Assembly: GCA_030670015.1 (NCBI GenBank)
Contig: DAOVCM010000040.1
Location: forward strand, 1 to 7,127
From: Candidatus Bathyarchaeota archaeon
GTDB taxonomy: Archaea; Thermoproteota; Bathyarchaeia; TCS64
Direction of reading: 5' to 3'
DNA: 7,127 nucleotides
The stretch's first letter is position 1; every line of letters starts with the position of its first letter. A program made the position numbers and the translations under genes. This document shows positions 1-3,429 of this stretch, piece after piece. The notes beneath the pieces are model-generated. The model did no database searches and was not told the DNA's origin. It saw only the letters and a program-made list of their open reading frames with translations.

Positions 1-386
1 AGGATACCCTCTAGAGCCAGCTCAGTCTCTAGAAAGGTGTTAAGGTCTTCCATCTTCTCGAAAATGACCTCAAACAGAAGATCCACGTCCCCACTCGTCC
101 GATAGAGTACGAAGACATCAGGATGTTCCTTCATATGTTCAACGATGGACTGCATCTTCGCTGGCTGAACTTTTAATCCGATGAAGGACTTTATAGCCCG
201 ACCTAACTTGTGATAATCAAGCATTACTGTGAACTTTTTGATGACACCTTTCTCCATTAGACGATCTATCCTGTTCTTCACTGTTGCCTCGCTGACTCCA
301 GCATCTTCAGCAATTGCACGATACGTGCTCCTCGCATCATCTGTAAGAAATTTGATTATTTTCATATCTAAGATATCAAGTGACAT
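1..386 (-). CDS. Lrp/AsnC-family transcriptional regulator (C-terminus cut off)
   Basis: Reading the complement from ATG at 386-384 gives 128 residues with no stop before the window edge. Residues about 4-52 form the AsnC-type winged helix-turn-helix: an ILDxKIIKFL helix, then YRAIAEDAGVSEATVKNRI containing the recognition helix, then a wing ending EKGVIKKFTV. Residues about 65-128 match the RAM ligand-binding domain, including the turn SGDVDLLFEV at about 98-107. The family is usually about 150 residues, so some 20-30 C-terminal residues lie outside. The ATG is preceded by GTGAT at 395-391 with a 4-base gap, an archaeal Shine-Dalgarno. An in-frame GTG at 395-393 is a possible but less likely start, and the frame closes upstream at a TAA (419-417). 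Known role of the family: DNA-binding regulators that respond to amino acids or related metabolites and often control their own and neighbouring genes. The ligand and targets cannot be told from sequence. The next gene to its right is divergent. Confidence 0.93.
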   Translation of the reverse strand, partial: MSLDILDMKIIKFLTDDARSTYRAIAEDAGVSEATVKNRIDRLMEKGVIKKFTVMLDYHKLGRAIKSFIGLKVQPAKMQSIVEHMKEHPDVFVLYRTSGDVDLLFEVIFEKMEDLNTFLETELALEGI

Positions 387-415
387 CCTTATCACATAAT
401 AAATTGTTGATTCCC

Positions 416-422
416 TTTAAAT
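416..422 (-). promoter_or_regulatory. TATA box of the Lrp-like gene
   Basis: On the minus strand the string ATTTAAA (422-416) lies within GAAAAAGATTTAAAG, an A-rich BRE-like stretch followed by a TATA box. Its centre is about 33 bases before the ATG at 386. With the usual archaeal spacing of about 26 bases, transcription would begin near 393, giving a leader of only some 5-10 bases, which is common in archaea. The exact start site is inferred. Confidence 0.6.
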
Positions 423-617
423 CTTTTTCACTTTCTCATATTTCATTAAAAAATTCTACAATAGACATTAAGAAAATCATAATATAAATTAAGATATTTT
501 TGATGCTATATTTTTTTAACAAGATTCAATGAATTTTTAAATATTTTATCGTTAATATTACAAGATATAAGCAAGACTATTTTTTTTCTTTATTTTTTCT
601 TCAGGTTTTAAAAGAAA

Positions 618-648
618 AATATGTGATATCTTTAATTAATATGTGGTA
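618..648. repeat. Two direct repeats AATATGTG[A/G]TA, 20 bp apart
   Basis: AATATGTGATA at 618-628 and AATATGTGGTA at 638-648 differ at one position and start exactly 20 bases apart, about two helical turns. They lie upstream of the TATA box and palindrome that precede the 90-residue gene. The spacing puts both copies on the same face of the DNA, as expected for a cooperatively bound regulator such as an Lrp-type octamer or dimer array. In AT-rich DNA some repetition is expected by chance, so binding is an inference. Confidence 0.45.
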
Positions 649-662
649 AAGTTCTATTTCGC

Positions 663-678
663 ATATGATTTATCATAT
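663..678. promoter_or_regulatory. 16-bp palindrome ATATGAT-TT-ATCATAT, operator candidate
   Basis: Perfect 7-bp inverted arms (663-669 and 672-678) surround a two-base centre. The right arm overlaps the TATA box at 676-681. A third copy of the arm, ATATGAT, occurs at 695-701, 32 bases (about three helical turns) after the first. A protein bound here would block TATA-binding protein, so repression of the downstream gene is the simplest reading. The divergent Lrp-like protein is an obvious candidate binder, but nothing in the sequence proves it. Confidence 0.5.
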
Positions 679-681
679 ATA
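676..681 (+). promoter_or_regulatory. TATA box of the 90-residue gene
   Basis: TATATA sits about 37 bases before the ATG at 716. With usual archaeal spacing, transcription would start near 705, leaving a leader of about 10 bases that contains the GTGAG ribosome-binding site (706-710). The overlap with the palindrome at 663-678 suggests regulated access. Confidence 0.55.
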
Positions 682-715
682 CAAGGTATGTATGATATGA
701 TCTCAGTGAGAAAAA

Positions 716-988
716 ATGGAGAATGTTGTAGAAAACATCCCTACTTCATTGTACGGAAATCTCTCTAAGAAATTAGTTAACCTTGTATTGGGAACTAAAG
801 ACAAGAACGCTGTTCCAGCAGATCTATCGAAGAAGATAATCTATCTCTGGCGTCAAGACCAGTTGGCGTCACCGACTGGGATCAAAACACTGCTTGAGGC
901 GGCTGTCATGGTGGACGCTGAAGCGACGCATTCAACTCTTGGAGAGCTAGGCCTTCAAGAGGTCGTTACAACCCTTAGAAGTATTTAA
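716..988 (+). CDS. Small soluble protein of unknown function (90 residues)
   Basis: I do not recognise this family with confidence. The frame is supported by an ATG preceded by GTGAG (706-710) with a 5-base gap, an archaeal TATA box upstream, and a balanced, protein-like composition. The product has no signal peptide, no membrane segment, no cysteine and a single tryptophan (W45). It looks mainly helical. The stretch LVNLVLG (20-26) is followed by a charged segment TKDKNAVPADLSKKIIYLWRQ (27-47) whose end is amphipathic. Then comes a proline-glycine turn SPTG (52-55), and the C-terminal half (57-88) is two likely helices ending near the last residue. Size and helical make-up would suit a small binding or adaptor protein; I assign no function. 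It stands alone: the Lrp-like gene is divergent and the next gene has its own promoter. The palindrome over its TATA box suggests it is tightly controlled. Confidence 0.82.
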   Translation: MENVVENIPTSLYGNLSKKLVNLVLGTKDKNAVPADLSKKIIYLWRQDQLASPTGIKTLLEAAVMVDAEATHSTLGELGLQEVVTTLRSI

Positions 989-1023
989 AAAAGTATAATC
1001 AACACTACCGTTCGTCCTCTCCC

Positions 1024-1032
1024 TTTTTATAT
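1024..1032 (+). promoter_or_regulatory. TATA box for the RAM-CBS gene pair
   Basis: TTTTTATAT at 1024-1032 is followed about 26 bases on by a region (around 1055) suitable for transcription start, leaving a leader of roughly 30 bases before the ATG at 1088. If this is the real promoter, the upstream in-frame ATG at 1031 lies inside the TATA box and could not be on the message. The preceding CCTCTCCC stretch is pyrimidine-rich, and the T5 run at 1024-1028 may also help end the transcript of the upstream gene. Confidence 0.5.
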
Positions 1033-1087
1033 GTTTTATTATCTCAGCAACAATGATTTAAGATGGGGGTATGTAGATAACATCGAG

Positions 1088-1342
1088 ATGATCACCAGCT
1101 ACACCCTGGCGCGAGTTCTACCCGCTAAAGACAAAGACGTATACAAGACTGTGAAAACGTTCGTGGAGGTTAAAGATGTCATCCTTACCTATGGCGAGTA
1201 TGACCTAATTATGAAAGTCGAATCGAACTCATTAGATGATCTAGATAACTTCATCTTTAACAAGCTGAGGACAACGGATGGCGTAATAGCTACAACGACC
1301 CTCCTTGAGGCCAAACCTAAATCATATATGGAAGAGAGTTGA
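1088..1342 (+). CDS. Stand-alone RAM domain protein (Lrp/AsnC ligand-binding domain)
   Basis: 84 residues from ATG 1088, starting MITSYTLARVLPAKDK. The whole protein is one RAM domain: a first strand (about 3-10), a helix (14-24), a strand with the diagnostic turn TYGEYDLIMKV (about 32-42), a helix (SLDDLDNFIFNKL), and a last strand with IATTTLL. There is no helix-turn-helix, so it cannot bind DNA alone. Known relatives are small archaeal and bacterial proteins that oligomerise and bind amino acids, and can associate with full-length Lrp proteins. The open frame extends to ATG 1031, adding 19 residues (MFYYLSNNDLRWGYVDNIE) outside the domain. I chose 1088 because stand-alone RAM proteins begin at this point and because a TATA box lies at 1024-1032. 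No strong Shine-Dalgarno is visible for either start. The stop is 10 bases before the CBS gene, so the two are probably co-transcribed. Confidence 0.88.
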   Translation: MITSYTLARVLPAKDKDVYKTVKTFVEVKDVILTYGEYDLIMKVESNSLDDLDNFIFNKLRTTDGVIATTTLLEAKPKSYMEES

Positions 1343-1352
1343 GGTAGAGGCT

Positions 1353-1781
1353 TTGGAGAAGTTACCCTCCGTTGTTGCCGATATCATGAGCAGCCCTGCC
1401 GTCACTTTAGATGGAGATGTTTGCGTCAAAGATGCGGCAATACTGATGACGGATAGACAGATAGGAAGTATTATTATCACAGAGAGAGGTCAGCCACTCG
1501 GAATAGTCACTGAGCGAGACATGATTGAGCGAATTGTTACCCCGTGTAGGGATCCATGTGAGACAAAGATAAGGGAGATCATGTCCACCCCCCTCATAAC
1601 GATTCCCAAGGAAAACAGCATATTAAATGCTATGAGGAAGATGCGGGAAAATTATATCAGTCGACTCGTCGTTATGGATGACGCTACACTACTTGGCATA
1701 GTATCTGAGAGGGACATCATCAGAGCGGTCTCCATCGCATCACTCACATCCTTCAGCACCCTCCTGAGAAAAAGAGGGTAA
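1353..1781 (+). CDS. Tandem CBS-domain protein
   Basis: 142 residues from a TTG start. Two CBS motifs form one Bateman module. CBS1 spans about residues 6-62 (VADIMSSPAVTL, then GIVTERDMIERI), and CBS2 spans about 73-127 (IREIMSTPLITI, then GIVSERDIIRAV). Such modules typically bind adenosine-containing ligands (AMP, ATP, SAM, NADH) between the two domains and act as energy or metabolite sensors. No enzyme or DNA-binding domain is attached, so the partner is unknown. Residues 128-142 form a short tail rich in Ser, Thr and basic residues. The frame is open back to another TTG at 1305, which would overlap the RAM gene by 38 bases and add 16 residues outside the domain. I prefer 1353 because GAGGT (1341-1345) lies 7 bases before it and it starts just ahead of the first CBS strand. 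ATG 1386 is a third option but would cut into the DIM motif. Likely an operon with the RAM gene. Confidence 0.9.
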   Translation: MEKLPSVVADIMSSPAVTLDGDVCVKDAAILMTDRQIGSIIITERGQPLGIVTERDMIERIVTPCRDPCETKIREIMSTPLITIPKENSILNAMRKMRENYISRLVVMDDATLLGIVSERDIIRAVSIASLTSFSTLLRKRG

Positions 1782-1903
1782 CGCCATAAGTAGGGAGATC
1801 AAGTCTAAAATCGTTAAAGACACTATTCAAGAAGATAGACGACGGCTTAAACATCTAATCTTATATAATTCATCAGTATACGTTACATCTATTTGACAGT
1901 ACT

Positions 1904-1979
1904 AATGACACTGTTTTTTAACGATAATTGTTACATTTGTTTTGATAAGCTACTTAGGACACCGCATCTGAGTGTCATT
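1904..1979. repeat. Long-range inverted repeat AATGACACT / AGTGTCATT
   Basis: The arms at 1904-1912 and 1971-1979 are perfectly complementary over 9 bases and enclose a 58-base loop. Each arm is next to a T-run (1914-1919 and 1978-1984). In RNA the arms could close a large stem-loop ending in a U-tract, which would suit a terminator or a small structured RNA. The loop shows no convincing inner helix by eye, and a 9-bp match over this distance could occur by chance. Confidence 0.35.
1914..1919 (+). terminator. Oligo-T terminator candidate after the CBS gene
   Basis: A run of six T follows GACACTG, about 130 bases after the CBS stop. Archaeal RNA polymerase ends transcripts at short T-runs without needing a hairpin. 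Confidence 0.35.
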
Positions 1980-1984
1980 TTTTT
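1978..1984 (+). terminator. Oligo-T terminator candidate, seven T
   Basis: T7 directly after AGTGTCA, overlapping the right arm of the inverted repeat. It is the strongest T-run between the CBS gene and the ATPase operon, so it is the better candidate for the boundary between the two transcripts. Confidence 0.45.
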
Positions 1985-2040
1985 AATAGTTAGCCTGGTG
2001 CTGGTTCAATATCTAGGTATGGTTGCATACATTTTGTGCG

Positions 2041-2048
2041 CGAGCTCG
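2041..2048. promoter_or_regulatory. Palindrome CGAGCTCG upstream of the ATPase TATA box
   Basis: A perfect 8-bp palindrome within a short GC-rich island (2037-2050) surrounded by AT-rich DNA. It ends 10 bases before the TATA box at 2059-2066. TGCAT occurs on both sides (2023-2027 and 2051-2055). The position fits a regulator site upstream of the core promoter; function is inferred and the site is short. Confidence 0.3.
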
Positions 2049-2058
2049 TCTGCATCCA

Positions 2059-2066
2059 AATATAAT
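2059..2066 (+). promoter_or_regulatory. TATA box of the ATPase operon
   Basis: AATATAAT, preceded by CCA, matches the archaeal BRE/TATA arrangement. Transcription would begin near 2088-2090, giving a leader of about 32 bases before the first gene. It is the closest good TATA-like element upstream of the six ATPase genes, and the later gaps are too short for others. Confidence 0.6.
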
Positions 2067-2121
2067 TGATTTATCTCACAGCATAACTCTTATTAATTCT
2101 GGAGGCTTCACCACATAGGAA

Positions 2122-2439
2122 ATGAGCGTGGCTGTCGTCGGTCCATCCTCCTTTGTATCATGCTTTGAACTCGCTGGAGCGGTCGGCTTCGAGGCCGAGA
2201 GCGGGGAGGCGGTTGCGGGAATACTCAACAACCTCGTCGAGGAGTCGAATTTCAAGTTGATAATTGTACCGGAAAGGTTCGTCGATGATACCTTCGAGAT
2301 CCGTAGTCTCATCATGCTGAGGGGGGCTGTTACACCGGTCTTCGCCCTCATCCCAGACCTCACTGGAATGAGTGGGATGAGGCTTGAAGAGCTGAAGAGG
2401 ATCATATCCCTTGCCATAGGTGCAGAGTTAGAGTTGTGA
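2122..2439 (+). CDS. atpF: A-type ATP synthase subunit F
   Basis: 105 residues, the normal size for AtpF/NtpG. It starts SVAVVGPSSFVSCFELAG, the conserved first strand and helix of the Rossmann-like core. A middle strand KLIIVPERF (45-53) follows, then a second region with VFALIPDLTGMSG (73-85), and it ends with the family-typical amphipathic helix LKRIISLAIGAELEL. In the enzyme, F binds D to form the lower end of the rotating central shaft and its C-terminal helix affects ATPase activity. The ATG is fixed by an in-frame TAG at 2116-2118. The ribosome-binding site is odd: the only good match, GGAGG (2101-2105), is 16 bases upstream. F is first in the operon here, whereas in methanogens it lies between C and A. 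Confidence 0.92.
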   Translation: MSVAVVGPSSFVSCFELAGAVGFEAESGEAVAGILNNLVEESNFKLIIVPERFVDDTFEIRSLIMLRGAVTPVFALIPDLTGMSGMRLEELKRIISLAIGAELEL

Positions 2440-2440
2440 T
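2436..2440 (+). promoter_or_regulatory. Ribosome-binding site GTGAT across the atpF stop
   Basis: GTGAT includes the atpF stop codon TGA (2437-2439) and lies 3 bases before the ATG of the next gene, so ribosomes finishing F are well placed to start H. It fixes ATG 2444 as the start. Confidence 0.6.
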
Positions 2441-2443
2441 ACC

Positions 2444-2776
2444 ATGGAAATTGGTAGTGTAATCTCGATCAGTGAGAGGCTCCAAGAGCTGCTCAAGAAC
2501 GCTGAGAAGGAGGCGGACGACATCGTCGCCAGGGCTCATGAGCAGGCTGAGAGGATGGTCTCTGAGGCTAAAGTGAAAGCAGAAAAGAGGATCAGTCTAG
2601 CCCGGCTCGGCCAGGGTATCGATGAGTATCTAAGGGAGGCAGAGGAGAAGGTGAGGGAGGAAGCCGAGGAGGTCCTCAAAGAATTCCGAGGGCGCAGTGA
2701 GGCCTCAAGGCAGATGGCAGAGGAAAGACTACAGCAGGCAGTAGAGCTGATCGTCAAGGAGGTGGTGACTGGATGA
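2444..2776 (+). CDS. ahaH: A-type ATP synthase subunit H (peripheral stalk coiled coil)
   Basis: 110 residues, nearly all helical and highly charged. Coiled-coil regularity runs from about 8 to 50 (ERLQELLKNAEKEADDIV, then AEKRI), breaks at a glycine-containing stretch SLARLGQGI (51-59), and resumes to about 105. Size and pattern match the archaeal subunit H/G that pairs with E to form the peripheral stalk, the stator that resists rotation of the head. Low-complexity coils are hard to assign alone; its place directly before atpE, overlapping it as ATGA, is the main support. It follows atpF by 4 bases with a GTGAT ribosome-binding site. The alternative would be an unrelated coiled-coil protein, which I think unlikely. 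Confidence 0.82.
   Translation: MEIGSVISISERLQELLKNAEKEADDIVARAHEQAERMVSEAKVKAEKRISLARLGQGIDEYLREAEEKVREEAEEVLKEFRGRSEASRQMAEERLQQAVELIVKEVVTG
2764..2768 (+). promoter_or_regulatory. Ribosome-binding site GGTGA of atpE
   Basis: GGTGA inside the end of the H gene, 4 bases before ATG 2773, complementary to the archaeal 16S 3' end. It supports this start and tight co-expression of the two stalk partners. Confidence 0.65.
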
Positions 2777-3423
2777 ATCAAAGCACCGTAGAGGTCGAGG
2801 CAAGGCTCATAGAGAGGATCGTGGAGCGGCGGAACGCCCTGCTCGCCGGTGCAGAGACGGAGGCCGAGAATATTCTCAAGCCCGCTGAGGAAGAAGCGAG
2901 GAAAATAACGGAGGAGGAAGACCAACAGATCCTGGGGATCATAGGCTCAGAGCTGAGGGCGATCAGAGATCGGGTTCTCGGCAGGGCCAACGTCGAAGGG
3001 AAGAAGATGCTTGTGGAGGTAAGGGAGCAGGCCATCACCCGAGGCTTCGACGAAGCGGAGAAGAGGCTCATCCGCATAGTCGCCGGCGAGGATGAGAGTA
3101 TAGACTACTGGGACATCCTTAAGAGGCTCATTGTTGAGGCCTGCTCCGGGATAGGTGGAGGAGAGTTCCTCATATCTGCGAACGAACGAGACACTAGGCA
3201 CCTTAAGCGTCGCGCGCGGGCGCGCGAAGTCAAGGAGTTGCTGAGCAAGACCCTTGGAGGAGATATCGATCTCGTCGTTGAAGCACCGACAGAATGCCTT
3301 GGAGGTGTCATCGTCCGGAACAGGAAGGGAACGAAGATCTTCTACAACACCCTAGAGGGGAAGCTCCTAAAGGTGAGGAGGAGGATTGAGGCCGAGATCG
3401 CCGAGGTTTTAGGTGTGAGTTGA
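2773..3423 (+). CDS. atpE: A-type ATP synthase subunit E (peripheral stalk)
   Basis: 216 residues, slightly long for a family of roughly 185-210. Residues about 5-100 are one long charged helix that pairs with subunit H. Residues about 110-216 are the globular head-binding domain, with LIVEACSGIGGGEFLISANERD (119-140) and the conserved end GGVIVRNRKGTKIFYNTLEG (177-196) followed by a helix RIEAEIAEVLG. Subunit E attaches the peripheral stalk to the top of the A3B3 head. The gene overlaps H by 4 bases (ATGA) and ends 6 bases before atpA. An odd feature is the basic alternating stretch KRRARARE (145-152), encoded by a run of alternating C and G at 3211-3226. Confidence 0.93.
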   Translation: MNQSTVEVEARLIERIVERRNALLAGAETEAENILKPAEEEARKITEEEDQQILGIIGSELRAIRDRVLGRANVEGKKMLVEVREQAITRGFDEAEKRLIRIVAGEDESIDYWDILKRLIVEACSGIGGGEFLISANERDTRHLKRRARAREVKELLSKTLGGDIDLVVEAPTECLGGVIVRNRKGTKIFYNTLEGKLLKVRRRIEAEIAEVLGVS

Positions 3424-3429
3424 TAGAAT

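Larger units (their letters stand above)
387..715. other. AT-rich divergent intergenic regulatory region
   Basis: About 330 bases without a plausible gene on either strand. It separates the minus-strand Lrp-like gene from the plus-strand 90-residue gene. It is very AT-rich (10 of 60 bases are G or C at 541-600) and has long T/C tracts around 579-602. It holds the probable promoters of both flanking genes, a pair of AATATGTG-type direct repeats and a 16-bp palindrome, each listed separately. The many TATA-like strings in the middle (about 480-560) could not be ranked by eye. Confidence 0.8.
1782..2121. other. Non-coding region before the ATPase operon
   Basis: 340 bases with no supportable gene. 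It contains two T-runs likely to end the upstream RAM-CBS transcript (1914-1919 and 1978-1984), a 9-bp inverted repeat whose arms are 58 bases apart (1904-1912 and 1971-1979), an 8-bp GC-rich palindrome at 2041-2048, and the probable ATPase promoter at 2059-2066. The region 1782-1900 shows nothing clear. Confidence 0.7.

Noticed and set aside
572..602. Long T/C tract as a possible terminator
   Set aside because: It lies between divergent genes with no transcript expected to end there on the plus strand; more likely simple AT-rich sequence.
1768..1896. Open stretch after the CBS gene reading as a charged peptide (REIKSKIVKDTIQEDRRRL)
   Set aside because: It has no ATG, GTG or TTG start and no ribosome-binding site. 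It could be a decayed extension of the CBS gene, but nothing shows this.
1992..2014. tRNA-like strings AGCCTGGTGCT and GGTTCAAT
   Set aside because: They resemble D-arm and T-arm pieces, but they are far too close together and there is no acceptor stem or anticodon arm.
2076..2417. 113-residue minus-strand frame opposite atpF
   Set aside because: Ser/Thr/Leu-rich mirror of atpF, which has clear family sequence; no promoter seen on that strand.
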